The notes under the pieces were generated by a model. That model was not told the origin of the DNA. It saw only the letters and a program-made list of their open reading frames with translations, and did no database searches. DNA of 64,000 nucleotides from Acidobacteriota bacterium (GTDB lineage: Bacteria > Acidobacteriota > Vicinamibacteria > Marinacidobacterales > Marinacidobacteraceae): the NCBI GenBank assembly GCA_022826195.1, contig JAJDVI010000056.1, positions 1 through 64,000 of the forward strand, in the 5' to 3' direction. A program made the position numbers and the translations under genes. This document shows, one piece after another, positions 52,262 to 60,451 of this stretch (position 1 is its first letter; each line of letters starts with the position of its first letter).

Positions 52262-53268
52262 GCGCCGGGGCCGTGCTCGACGTGGCGATCGTCGGGGGCG
52301 GGCCTTCCGGACTCGCGACCGCCATCGAGTGCCAGCGCGCGGGGATCAGCTACGAGGTCATCGAGAAGGGCGGGCTCGTGGACTCCATCCGCCGCTTCCC
52401 GGTGAACATGATCTTCTTCACCACCCCGGAGCTGCTCGAGATCGGCGGACTGCCGCTCGTCTGCCATCGCGAGAAACCCTCGCGCTACGAGGCGCTCGTC
52501 TACTACCGGAAGGTCGCCCAGCACTACGGCCTGCAGCCGCGGCTCTTCACGCGGGTCGAGCGGGTCGAGCGCGACGGGAATCCGGATGGGAGCCTCTTCA
52601 CACTCCACCTGAAGAGCGAACGGGAGGGGATCCCCGATCCGGGTCCGGTCCGGGCGCGGAACGTGGTCCTGGCGGTCGGCTACTACGAGAACCCGAACCG
52701 GCTCGACGTCCCCGGGGCGGAACTCGACAAGGTCTCCTGCCGCTACGTGGAGACCCATCCCTACTTCGGGTCGAAGGTCGCGGTCGTCGGGGGCGGCAAC
52801 TCGGCGGCCGAAGCGGCGCTGGAGCTCTTCCGCGCGGGGGTCGAGGTCACGCTCATCCACCGGGGCGAGACGCTCTCCTCGCACCTGAAGTACTGGGTGC
52901 GGCCGGACATCGAGAACCGTCTCGCGCGGCGGGAGATCACCGGCTGGCTGGGCGCGGAGGTCACGGAGATCCGGATGGACTCCCTGACCCTGCGGGACCG
53001 CGAGGGCAGGACCCACGAGATCCCGAACGACTTCGTGCTGACGCTCCTCGGCTACCGGCCGCCCTACCGGTTCCTCGAATCGTTGGGCATCCGCAGCGAG
53101 GGCGCGGACGGGCGTCCGGTCACCGATCCGGAGACCTTCGCCACCGAGGTGCCCGGGCTCTACCTCGCCGGCGGGGTGGTCGCCGGCCGCCGCACCAACA
53201 TGGTCTTCATCGAGAACGGCCGTTTCCATGGGGAAGCCATCGTCCGCCACATCTGCGCGACGCGCTGA
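52258..53268 (+). CDS. ypdA: YpdA-family FAD/NAD(P)-binding oxidoreductase (putative bacillithiol disulfide reductase)
   Basis: This 336-residue flavoprotein has an N-terminal FAD site [21 protein letters not shown] and a second NAD(P) site [21 protein letters not shown]. It also has the YpdA-typical [20 protein letters not shown] and [26 protein letters not shown] (cited in part). The single Cys in that early region corresponds to the residue proposed for disulfide exchange. YpdA reduces bacillithiol disulfide in Firmicutes. Whether this organism makes bacillithiol is not visible here. Confidence 0.85.
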   Translation: MSAGAVLDVAIVGGGPSGLATAIECQRAGISYEVIEKGGLVDSIRRFPVNMIFFTTPELLEIGGLPLVCHREKPSRYEALVYYRKVAQHYGLQPRLFTRVERVERDGNPDGSLFTLHLKSEREGIPDPGPVRARNVVLAVGYYENPNRLDVPGAELDKVSCRYVETHPYFGSKVAVVGGGNSAAEAALELFRAGVEVTLIHRGETLSSHLKYWVRPDIENRLARREITGWLGAEVTEIRMDSLTLRDREGRTHEIPNDFVLTLLGYRPPYRFLESLGIRSEGADGRPVTDPETFATEVPGLYLAGGVVAGRRTNMVFIENGRFHGEAIVRHICATR

Positions 53269-53275
53269 GGCAGGC

Positions 53276-53947
53276 GTGGCGGACAACCCCTGGAGCGCCG
53301 TCGAGCTGGACTTCGCGGGGTTTCCCCCGCAAGAGATGGTCGAGCGGGCCCGGCGGTTCGCCGAGCACATGGTCCGGCGCCGGACGGTGCGGGACTTCGA
53401 CACCCGTCCGGTGCCCGAGCGCGTGATCGAGGCGGCGCTCCGCACCGCGGCCTCGGCCCCGAGCGGGGCGAACCTGCAGCCCTGGCGTTTCGTGGTGGTG
53501 CGGGACGCCGCCATCCGGGCGCGGCTCCGCGAGGCGGCGGAGGCCGAGGAGCGGGAGTTCTACGGCGGCAAGGCGCCGCCGGAATGGCTCGCCGCCCTCG
53601 CACCCCTGGGCACCGACACCAACAAGCCGTTCCTCGTGGAAGCGCCGGTGCTGATCGCCATCTTCATGCAGCGGTACATCGCCCGTGCCGACGGGAAGCG
53701 GGTCCGGAACTACTACCACTCCGAATCGGTGGGCATCGCCGCCGGGTTCCTGATCGCGGCGCTCCATCACGCCGGACTCGCCACCCTCACCCACACCCCG
53801 AGCCCGATGGGATTCCTGAACGAACTCCTCGACCGCCCCGCGAACGAGGTCCCCTTCCTGCTCCTGGTGGCCGGCTACCCCAAGCCCGGGGCCCGCGTCC
53901 CCGCCATCCACCGCCTCCCCCTCGACAAGGTCGTCACCACAAAGTAG
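53276..53947 (+). CDS. Nitroreductase-family FMN-dependent oxidoreductase
   Basis: This 223-residue FMN protein has [20 protein letters not shown], the FMN-phosphate block [40 protein letters not shown] and a final [16 protein letters not shown]. It resembles the iodotyrosine-deiodinase/BluB-like branch of nitroreductases. The GTG at 53276 with GAGG upstream was chosen; an ATG at 53228 lies inside the preceding gene. It follows ypdA by 7 bp and is likely co-transcribed. Confidence 0.87.
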   Translation: MADNPWSAVELDFAGFPPQEMVERARRFAEHMVRRRTVRDFDTRPVPERVIEAALRTAASAPSGANLQPWRFVVVRDAAIRARLREAAEAEEREFYGGKAPPEWLAALAPLGTDTNKPFLVEAPVLIAIFMQRYIARADGKRVRNYYHSESVGIAAGFLIAALHHAGLATLTHTPSPMGFLNELLDRPANEVPFLLLVAGYPKPGARVPAIHRLPLDKVVTTK

Positions 53948-53952
53948 CACCC

Positions 53953-54007
53953 CGGCTTGGAACGCCGGTCTCCAGACCGGCACCGCGGTGCTCCGCACCG
54001 CGCACGT
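53953..54007. repeat. Double-hairpin dispersed repeat, copy identical to 33162-33216
   Basis: The 55-bp unit with GCCGGTCT-CC-AGACCGGC and GCGGTGC-TCC-GCACCGC stems lies directly after the nitroreductase stop. It is identical over its full length to the copy after purE, 20.8 kb away. Confidence 0.75.
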
Positions 54008-54039
54008 GGCAACCCCACCCACCCTCACGACGCGTACGC

Positions 54040-54262
54040 CGACCGCGCTAATGCTGCATGTTTCTCTCGGAGGACCCGCTAATGCGACATGTACCCGGCC
54101 AGCCGGCTCCGCTAGCGCTACATGTTCCTCCCCGACGACCAGCTACTGCAACATGTAACCGGCCAGCCGACTCCGCTAGCGCTACATGTTCCTCCCCGAG
54201 GACCAGCTACTGCTACATGTGACCCGCCAGCCGGCTCCGCGACTGCGACATGTTCCCCCCGG
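54040..54262. repeat. 64-bp tandem repeat with ACATGT half-units
   Basis: CATGTT-type blocks recur at 54057, 54121, 54185 and 54249, exactly 64 bp apart. Secondary CATG sites lie between them at 54088, 54152 and 54216, so each unit is two unequal halves (31 and 33 bp). Typical shared text is CTACATGTTCCTCCCCGA and GGCCAGCCGGCTCCGC. The array precedes the amidohydrolase gene and could be read through in its frame from an ATG at 54186. There are no unique spacers, so it is not CRISPR. Confidence 0.7.
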
Positions 54263-54287
54263 CATCGGCCAGAATCCCGTCGACCAC

Positions 54288-56021
54288 TTGACGAAACCCG
54301 GACCCGCGCCGCCCAGCCGCCGTCAGTTCACCGGCGCCCTCGCCGCCGGCCTCCTCGGCGCCGCCTGCGGCCGGGAACGCCCCTCTCACACGGCCTTCCT
54401 CGACGTCCGGATCCGGAACGCCCTGGTCGTGGACGGGACGGGCGCTCCCGCCTACCGCGGCGACCTCGGCATCCGTGACGGCCGTTTCGTCCCACCCGAG
54501 GGCGACGCCCTGCGCGAACTGGACGCCGAGGGTCTCGTCGCCGCGCCCGGCTTCGTGGACATCCACTCCCACGGCGACCTGGTGCTCGCCAGCAGCCGCC
54601 CCGACCGCGAAACGCTCATCGCCGGCCGCCTCGCCCAGGGCATCACCACCGAGGTGATCGGAAACTGCGGGCTCGGCGCGGCGCCGCTGTTCGGGGAGGC
54701 GCATGACCTCGCTCCCGCCGTCCACGCCTGGATGACGCCCGAGGGGGCCGACTGGCGCTGGGAATCGCTCGCCGACTACCTCTCGGTGCTGGAAACGCGC
54801 GGCCTGCCGCTCAACGTGGCCGCCCTCGTTCCCCACGGCCTCCTGCGGCTCGGGGCGATGGGCCTGCGGCCGGGAGCGCCCGACGCCGGGGAACGAGCCG
54901 CCATGGCGGGCGCACTGGAGCGGAGCATCGAGGCGGGCGCCTGCGGCCTCTCCTGCGGCCTCATCTATCCGCCGGGAATGTTCAGCGCGACCGGGGAACT
55001 GCTCGAACTGGCGCGTTCGCTGCGGGCCTCGGACGGCGTGTTCACCGCCCACGTGCGGGGGTCGAGCGAGACGCTGCTCCCGGCGGTGGAGGAACTGATC
55101 GCGATCGGCCGGGACGCGGAGGTCCGGGTCCATCACAGCCACGCGGAAGCGGTCGGCCGGGACCACTGGGCGAAGCTCGCCACGTTCCTCGAAATGGAGC
55201 GCGAGGCCCGCCGGGAAGGCGTGCGGGTCTCGGCGGACATGTTCCCCTACCCGGTCGCGGCAACGATGATGTACGCCATCTATCCGCCGTGGGCGCTGGA
55301 AGGCGGCCCGGGCGAGCTGCTCGTCCGCTTGCGCGATCCGGAGATTCGGGCCCGGATCGGGAGGGACATCGAGGAGCAGAAGCCCGAGTGGCCCCCCTGG
55401 GAACCGGAAGGCTGGCCGCACAACCTGGTCTCGGCGGTGGGCTGGGACCGGATCCGGGTGTCCAGCGTGGGGAGCGAGGCCGGCCGCGGCACGCTGGGAC
55501 GCTCCCTCGCCGAACTCGGAAGTGCGCGGGGAACGGAACCGTTCGAGGCGATCTCGGACCTCATGGTGGCCGAGGACGGAGGCGTCGGGCAGTTCGTGCT
55601 CGACATCAGCGGCGAGGACGGCCTTCGCGCGCTTGCGTCCGATCCTGAGGTGGCCTTCATCACCGACGCGAACGACTACGGGAAGGGTTCGCCCCATCCG
55701 GCCGCCTATGGCGCGTTCCCGCGGGTGCTCCGGCGCTACGTGCGGGAGGACGGAACGATCTCGCTCGAAGAGGCGGTTCGCCGGATGACCTCGCTTCCGG
55801 CCGGCATCGTCGGGCTCGAGGGGCGGGGCCGGATCGCGAACAATCTGCCCGCGGATCTCGTTCTGTTCAATCAAGAAGCCGTGACGGACCACGCCACCCT
55901 CGAACAACCCCGCGCCCGGGCCACCGGCATCCGCGCGACCTTCGTGAACGGACAGCCGGTGATCCACGACGGCCGCTTCACCGGGGCGCTGCCGGGACAC
56001 GTGCTCCGCCGATCCGCGTAG
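54288..56021 (+). CDS. D-aminoacylase/N-acyl-D-amino-acid deacylase-like amidohydrolase, Tat-type lipoprotein
   Basis: This amidohydrolase-3 family enzyme of about 577 residues has a twin-arginine signal with lipobox (SRRQFTGALAAGLLGAAC). LVVDGTGAPAYRGDLGIRDG is the N-terminal sandwich, and the metal motif is APGFVDIHSHGDLVL (HxH). Also seen are QGITTEVIGNCGLGAAPLF, TAHVRGSSETLLPAVEELI, VRVHHSHAEAVG and TDANDYGKGSPHPAAYG. Members remove acyl groups from D-amino acids or cleave related dipeptides. I place the start at TTG 54288 because it leads straight into the Tat signal; the ATG at 54186 would add 34 residues encoded by the tandem repeat. Confidence 0.82.
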   Translation: MTKPGPAPPSRRQFTGALAAGLLGAACGRERPSHTAFLDVRIRNALVVDGTGAPAYRGDLGIRDGRFVPPEGDALRELDAEGLVAAPGFVDIHSHGDLVLASSRPDRETLIAGRLAQGITTEVIGNCGLGAAPLFGEAHDLAPAVHAWMTPEGADWRWESLADYLSVLETRGLPLNVAALVPHGLLRLGAMGLRPGAPDAGERAAMAGALERSIEAGACGLSCGLIYPPGMFSATGELLELARSLRASDGVFTAHVRGSSETLLPAVEELIAIGRDAEVRVHHSHAEAVGRDHWAKLATFLEMEREARREGVRVSADMFPYPVAATMMYAIYPPWALEGGPGELLVRLRDPEIRARIGRDIEEQKPEWPPWEPEGWPHNLVSAVGWDRIRVSSVGSEAGRGTLGRSLAELGSARGTEPFEAISDLMVAEDGGVGQFVLDISGEDGLRALASDPEVAFITDANDYGKGSPHPAAYGAFPRVLRRYVREDGTISLEEAVRRMTSLPAGIVGLEGRGRIANNLPADLVLFNQEAVTDHATLEQPRARATGIRATFVNGQPVIHDGRFTGALPGHVLRRSA

Positions 56022-56029
56022 AGACGCCC

Positions 56030-56386
56030 GTGCGCATCCGTAACCCGCACCTTCGGAGCCTGGTGGCGGGTGGCCTCGTGTTCGCGATCCTGGCGAGCGG
56101 TTGTTCGATCGTCCTGACCCAGGGGCCGCCGAAGGCCGGCGAGTCCGACTACGACGCGACCGGCGCCTACCCGGGCGGCGTCCCGTGCACGAGCAGCCGG
56201 ATGTGGCCTCTCGTGGATCTGGGTCTCGTGCTGTGGGTCCTCGCGCTCACGGTGAACTACGACAACCGGGACGACCAGATCGACGGCAGTTTGACGGCGG
56301 CGGCGGCCGCCATCTCGACGTGGGTCGGCTACCGGCGCACGAAGGCGTGCCGGGATGCGCAGGCGATGGCCGCTGCGATTCCGTAG
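56030..56386 (+). CDS. Small lipoprotein of unknown function
   Basis: This 118-residue protein has a lipoprotein signal (SLVAGGLVFAILASGC, Cys25), a short loop and one hydrophobic helix (MWPLVDLGLVLWVLALTV). A second, weaker one follows (SLTAAAAAISTWVGYRRT). GTG start 8 bp after the amidohydrolase stop suggests co-transcription. No family recognised. Confidence 0.65.
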   Translation: MRIRNPHLRSLVAGGLVFAILASGCSIVLTQGPPKAGESDYDATGAYPGGVPCTSSRMWPLVDLGLVLWVLALTVNYDNRDDQIDGSLTAAAAAISTWVGYRRTKACRDAQAMAAAIP

Positions 56387-56417
56387 CGGCCCCACCCTGA
56401 TTCAGGTCGGGCATCTC

Positions 56418-56434
56418 GCGGCCCGGAGGGCCGC
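56418..56434 (+). terminator. Possible terminator hairpin
   Basis: GCGGCCC and GGGCCGC pair perfectly around a GGA loop, 31 bp after the small lipoprotein gene. There is no U-run. Confidence 0.4.
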
Positions 56435-56786
56435 CGCAGACACCTCGTAAGTCATTGTCACTAAAGAAGATTATACACGCCATCCAAAATCGGGGATCAC
56501 ATCTGGGGCCACTTCCTCAACCGCTCGGCAGTCCCGAATCAGAGAGGGCAACGGCGGGAACATCGAACATCGGTAACCATTCGGTGGGGCAACAGGTGTT
56601 GGTCTTCTTGAGTGGCGGGAGCGGCCGCCTGCCGACGGTGGTCGCCGGGGAAGCGGCGACGTAGGCGCGACGCACCCGCGAGAGCGGCAGGGAAAAACGG
56701 TCCATGGTCGTGTTCTTCCCAGTGAGCTTCGAGTGCGGTCGTTCAGAACCGCACGTCGCGACGTTCTTCGTGAAGGGCCCCCTCGA
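56435..56786. other. Gene-poor stretch at the island boundary
   Basis: About 350 bp that is more AT-rich than the flanking chromosome (for example CACTAAAGAAGATTATACACG). I see no convincing reading frame or RNA gene. The composition change here may mark the left edge of acquired DNA. Confidence 0.45.
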
Positions 56787-57893
56787 CTACCGTGCGGGTG
56801 GCGCCGTTGGCTCGTGCCACACCTCGGGCTTCGCGTACGGCTTCATGCGCGCGCGAAGGCGCCGGAGCGTGGGCTCCGGGGTAGGCGTCGCGTTCTTCGG
56901 AAACGCGCATCCGAGTTCGGCGATGTCCTGCCAGTCCGCGTAGTGGTAGAAGCGGACCCGCCGCTCCGGCGTGCTGTACATGCTCTCGTAGTTCATGGCG
57001 ATACCGGCCGGATCCGGGTTGTCCGGATGCTTGAATCCGAGAAGGTGGAACACCTCGTGGTTCAGGACTGCCCAATTGAGGTTGAAACCGGGCTCCGCCA
57101 GCGCGAACCGGAACCAAACGGTCAGTCCATCCCAAAACTGCGCCCACATCCCGATACTGGAACCGTCCTCGCGCTTCGGGTTTTGATCCGCGTATAGCGC
57201 CACGACCGTTCGCGGCTGCCGTTCCCAACCCTCCACGACGACGGAGCAGTTGTCGCACTCACTCCGCACCGAGAACCCTTCCGGCTGGGGAATCACCTCG
57301 CCGCGCTCGATGACCGGGTAGCCGAGCTGCCACTCGATGTCCTCGGCCATCCTCTCGATGCGCCCCAACTGCGCCTCGAGGTTCGTGAGCGACAAACCGT
57401 ACTGAGGCATGTTGTCAATGATGTCGACCCGAATCGGGGATCCGTTCCACTCGTGCGGCACGATGGCCAAATCCCTTGCCAGGTCATACTCGGATCCGCA
57501 CGTGTATTCCGGAACGAGGGTGTGCGTTTCGACCTCCGGCCCCGTCTCGCTTGCCTCGGAGCCGCGCAGCGACGCCACGGCTACCAGGTAGCGGGCGCCG
57601 CGATGCAGATCGCTGACCGTGAGGGACGTTTCCGACGTACGCGCGGCGATCGGTTCCTCGATACCTCGCAACGTCTCCACGTGGACCCGATACTCCGTGG
57701 CGGTCGCCACCGGCTCCCATTCCAGAGTGAGCCCCGTTTCCGTTTGCTCCACGACCGTCAACCCCTCAGGCGGAGGCGGTGGCGGAGTCGGCGTCGTGGG
57801 AGCACGGGGCGTACCGCCATCCGAGCCGCACGCGCCAAGCGACAGCGCCATTCCAAAGGCCGCGAGAGACCTACTGACGACCTTCGATGTCAT
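56787..57893 (-). CDS. Metzincin-type metalloprotease lipoprotein with fibronectin-III-like domain
   Basis: This 368-residue protein has a lipoprotein signal (MALSLGAC, Cys22), a Pro/Thr-rich linker (APTTPTPPPPPPEG) and an Fn3-like domain (about 44-128: LTVVEQTETGLTLEWEPVAT). The C-terminal catalytic domain has HEVFHLLGFKH at 279-289 (HExxHxxGxxH) and a downstream Met in GIAMNYESMYS, as in the Met-turn of metzincins. It is therefore a zinc protease tethered to the envelope. The ATG at 57893 has a GAGAGGAG site. It is the first gene of the accessory region and has no operon partner. Confidence 0.83.
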   Translation of the reverse strand: MTSKVVSRSLAAFGMALSLGACGSDGGTPRAPTTPTPPPPPPEGLTVVEQTETGLTLEWEPVATATEYRVHVETLRGIEEPIAARTSETSLTVSDLHRGARYLVAVASLRGSEASETGPEVETHTLVPEYTCGSEYDLARDLAIVPHEWNGSPIRVDIIDNMPQYGLSLTNLEAQLGRIERMAEDIEWQLGYPVIERGEVIPQPEGFSVRSECDNCSVVVEGWERQPRTVVALYADQNPKREDGSSIGMWAQFWDGLTVWFRFALAEPGFNLNWAVLNHEVFHLLGFKHPDNPDPAGIAMNYESMYSTPERRVRFYHYADWQDIAELGCAFPKNATPTPEPTLRRLRARMKPYAKPEVWHEPTAPPAR

Positions 57894-58242
57894 CACTACT
57901 CCTCTCTGGGTCTCAAGGCAGATCTCCAACAGTTGGCGCTTGCCGGACGCCGCGCGGTCACTGCGCGGGTTCGAGTCTACAGCTTTCCGTGAAGCAGGTG
58001 AGTCCACCCGTATCGCAGTCTCCTCCGTTGAACGCGAACTCCAGGTTCCGGGCCGAGGCCGCGATCCTGGCCCGGTTCCGGCGAGGAATGCACGGCTGCG
58101 GGGCCACGCCGGGAGCCGTTCTCCACGCAACTAGAGCCACCCCCCCTTTTGCTAGGGCTTTTGCGCGTCCCCGTGGGGCACGATCCCGTTCTCCCCGTCG
58201 CGATTGGGCTCCGGCGCCCCTGCCATTCGGGGTCAGGGTCGG

Positions 58243-58336
58243 GGCTGCAAGCGACCCCCCCTTTCGTGGCGAAAAACGGCCCCGTCGTGGAGTGCTCGTC
58301 GCACTCTCCTCCCTGGGCCGGGGGTCGCTTGCAGCC
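58243..58336. repeat. 17-bp perfect inverted repeat, 60 bp apart
   Basis: GGCTGCAAGCGACCCCC at 58243-58259 is the exact reverse complement of 58320-58336. The 60 bp between them include GTGCTCGTCGCAC, a smaller inverted repeat. No gene is enclosed. Confidence 0.55.
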
Positions 58337-58717
58337 CGCGCCTGCGGCGCGAGTGATCCCTGCGGGAAGGCGTCCGGCCCCGCCTGCGGCGGGTCCAGGC
58401 GGAGGCCGGCGGAGCCTCCGTAGGCGTCGCGGTCCTCGAAGGGGACGCGGAGGCCGGGCGACAGCTCGCGGATGCCGCTCGCGGTCTCTGAGGTCCGCTC
58501 CCCGGCATTGGGGAGCCGGAGGGCCTCCGCCGCCTGGCCGAAGGCGACCTGCTCCGCCGGGGTGAGGTCGGCGACGACCACAGCGGTGCGCCGCTGCGCC
58601 GTGCGCGCACTGGCGCGGGGGTCCGGGGGCTGCGCCCTAGGCTGCGCCCCCGGTCGTCCGGTGCTCCGGCAGCGGCGTGAGAGGCCGGGGGTTCGAAGGG
58701 GGGCGCAGCATCCCCTC

Positions 58718-58805
58718 GCCAGTCCCAATGTATATACATTGGGTATGCTGGCCCAACTGCCGTAGCAGATGGCCAGCCCCAGTGTTCAACACTGGGTCGG
58801 CTGGC
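58718..58805. repeat. Duplicated 54-bp hairpin module with compensatory changes
   Basis: Two copies offset by exactly 54 bp share the plan GCCAG-N-stem-NNNN-CTGGC. Copy 1 (58718-58752) has the perfect 20-base palindrome CCCAATGTATATACATTGGG. Copy 2 (58772-58805) has CCCAGTGTT-C-AACACTGGG. The A-T pair of copy 1 is a G-C pair in copy 2, so pairing is kept. Both are followed by CTGCCGT and GATGG. This indicates selection on structure, in DNA or RNA. Confidence 0.65.
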
Positions 58806-58957
58806 TCTCTCTGCCGTGATGGATCTCGGTGACCGGTGGCACCAAGGTACACGGAGGATCTGCTGTGGTCATGCCGCGCATCCCGTTCGATGACCCGACC
58901 CCGCACGAGCGTGACTGCGCCCCGAACTGCGTTGGCGAAGCACGAACAAGCCGCAAC

Positions 58958-59596
58958 TCAAGGACATCGAGCCTCGCAAGACTCCCCGAGCGTGACGTTG
59001 AGGAGGACCGTCGAGAAGACGCAGATCGAGTCCCTGTTCACGATGCGATCACCGACGCGCCATCCATAACAGCCGAATGTGGTGTCAAAGACCTGACCCC
59101 CAACCTGAAAGGTGTCTCCGGACGAGTCCAGCAACGGGTAAGTCGTTGGTGCCGCACAGTATCGAGGCTCCCGGATCAGGTCCACGGACTCCGACTCCTC
59201 GCTTTCGGTGAACAGGTGCCACCCCGCGCCTGTGTTGTAGAGGATGGCGTCGTCCCGCGCCCTGACAGAGCCACTCCTCATCTCCACTATCGCGCCGTTG
59301 TCCAGCACCACGATGTCGTCCACGGTGCCCCGCACTTCGGTGTCGCACACCGTTTCCGGGCACGCCTGACGAATCGCCTCTTGGTTCTGCCTCTCAAATT
59401 CAACCAATTCCATGCCGAAGTCAGAGCTGCGATCTAGAAATGCACCCATGCTGACGCAGATCTGTCTGAATGGGATGTACGTATCTGGACAACGACAACC
59501 GGGAAGAGGGATTGTGAAGACGTCTTGAGTGGCGCCCCTGCTGCCGACGGTGAAGAGCAGCAGGGCGAGGGGCCCGATGATCCGTTTCCCTTTCAT
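58958..59596 (-). CDS. Secreted cysteine-rich protein of unknown function
   Basis: This 212-residue protein has a signal peptide (IIGPLALLLFTVGSRGA) and ten cysteines in the mature part (for example PGCRCPDTY, RQICVSMG, CPETVCDTE, GESCEARCP), suggesting disulfide bonds in the periplasm or outside. No family recognised. The start ATG overlaps the stop of the upstream membrane-protein gene (ATGA), so the two form a coupled pair. Confidence 0.7.
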   Translation of the reverse strand: MKGKRIIGPLALLLFTVGSRGATQDVFTIPLPGCRCPDTYIPFRQICVSMGAFLDRSSDFGMELVEFERQNQEAIRQACPETVCDTEVRGTVDDIVVLDNGAIVEMRSGSVRARDDAILYNTGAGWHLFTESEESESVDLIREPRYCAAPTTYPLLDSSGDTFQVGGQVFDTTFGCYGWRVGDRIVNRDSICVFSTVLLNVTLGESCEARCP

Positions 59597-60243
59597 GATG
59601 CGCCTCCAGCTCGGTGTCGGAGGACCCGCAAGAGCCCGGCGACCAAGGCAAACAGGCTGATCGTCGCCCCGAGCCAGAACACCGAAGCCACGAGGTGCTC
59701 TAGTCCCGCCAGGCCGCCGCCCCCGCGGCCCATCATGACAGTGGAGAGGTCCCATTCTCTCGCCCTCGAGAGTTCGCCTATCAGCAGGATCAGCGCTTGG
59801 CCTAGCGGAAAGAGGATCACAACGGCGCCAATCGAGAAGGCGACACTTCCCACTCGCCACCAGTCGCGGGGCTTCTTCGGGGTGAGCGTGGCGGAAGGGA
59901 GGGGTCGGCGCCCAGGACACCGACGAGCTTCCGGCGGCAAGGCTGCCGCTTCCTCGGCGTGGAGGGTCTTCACGCCTGCGGCCCTGGCCGCAGCCTCAAC
60001 CGGTGTCCAGTGAACCCAAATCTTTCGATCCCGGAATGCCACGTACGGGTGCGGGTCGTTTGTGGCGTCCAGAGTACGAACTGCCGCGGCTAGATCCGGC
60101 GGCAGAGGTTGCTCTGACAATCTGTAATGCTCGATGCGGTTCCGTTGCTTCTCGGTCAGCGGTTCGGGAAGGAACCAGGGGAGCGGCTCTTTGTCTGCGG
60201 CTCCGAACGGGAAGCAGGCGATCTCGCGGCAATCAGGCGGCAA
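59593..60243 (-). CDS. Membrane protein with soluble N-terminal domain, unknown function
   Basis: About 216 residues: a cytoplasmic-looking N-terminal domain of about 130 residues (LTEKQRNRIEHYRLSEQPLP, HPYVAFRDRKIWVHWTPVEAA), then two membrane helices (VGSVAFSIGAVVILFPLGQALILLIG and HLVASVFWLGATISLFALVAGLL, shown as core segments). The TTG at 60243 is the first possible start in frame. It is translationally coupled to the Cys-rich secreted protein. No homologue comes to mind. Confidence 0.65.
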   Translation of the reverse strand: MPPDCREIACFPFGAADKEPLPWFLPEPLTEKQRNRIEHYRLSEQPLPPDLAAAVRTLDATNDPHPYVAFRDRKIWVHWTPVEAAARAAGVKTLHAEEAAALPPEARRCPGRRPLPSATLTPKKPRDWWRVGSVAFSIGAVVILFPLGQALILLIGELSRAREWDLSTVMMGRGGGGLAGLEHLVASVFWLGATISLFALVAGLLRVLRHRAGGAS

Positions 60244-60451
60244 CTCACCGGTGACTCCCCCCTTTCATCCCCAGTACACTGCTCCTGTGTGTGCCCAAGT
60301 AGTCGCGCATGGGCCTTTTGGTCAAGAATAGCAATAGTTTTCGACGTATTCACCGTTCCCTTGCCGCCCGCCCCCGTCTTCCCAAAGCGCTAAACTTCCC
60401 GCCGATTGTGTGGGCCAGTCAGAGGGCCGTCGCACATCGAAGGCGGCGAAT

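Larger units (their letters stand above)
58131..58957. other. Gene-poor region with structured repeats
   Basis: About 830 bp without a confident gene. A minus-strand frame contains a protein-like stretch (DLTPAEQVAFGQAAEALRLP), but it lacks a convincing start and full-length coding character. The region holds a 17-bp inverted repeat (58243-58336) and a duplicated hairpin module (58718-58805). Confidence 0.5.

Noticed and set aside
54040-54262. Possible CRISPR array or iteron origin
   Set aside because: No unique spacers between repeats and no replication-initiator gene nearby; called a simple tandem repeat.
57958-58728. Minus-strand frame with a protein-like stretch (DLTPAEQVAFGQAAEALRLP)
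   Set aside because: No clear start, overlaps structured repeats, and most of the frame is Arg/Pro-rich shadow sequence; not enough to call a gene.
58131-60451. tRNA or attachment site next to the integrase
   Set aside because: I searched by eye for a cloverleaf and for a direct repeat of the integrase-proximal sequence and found neither.
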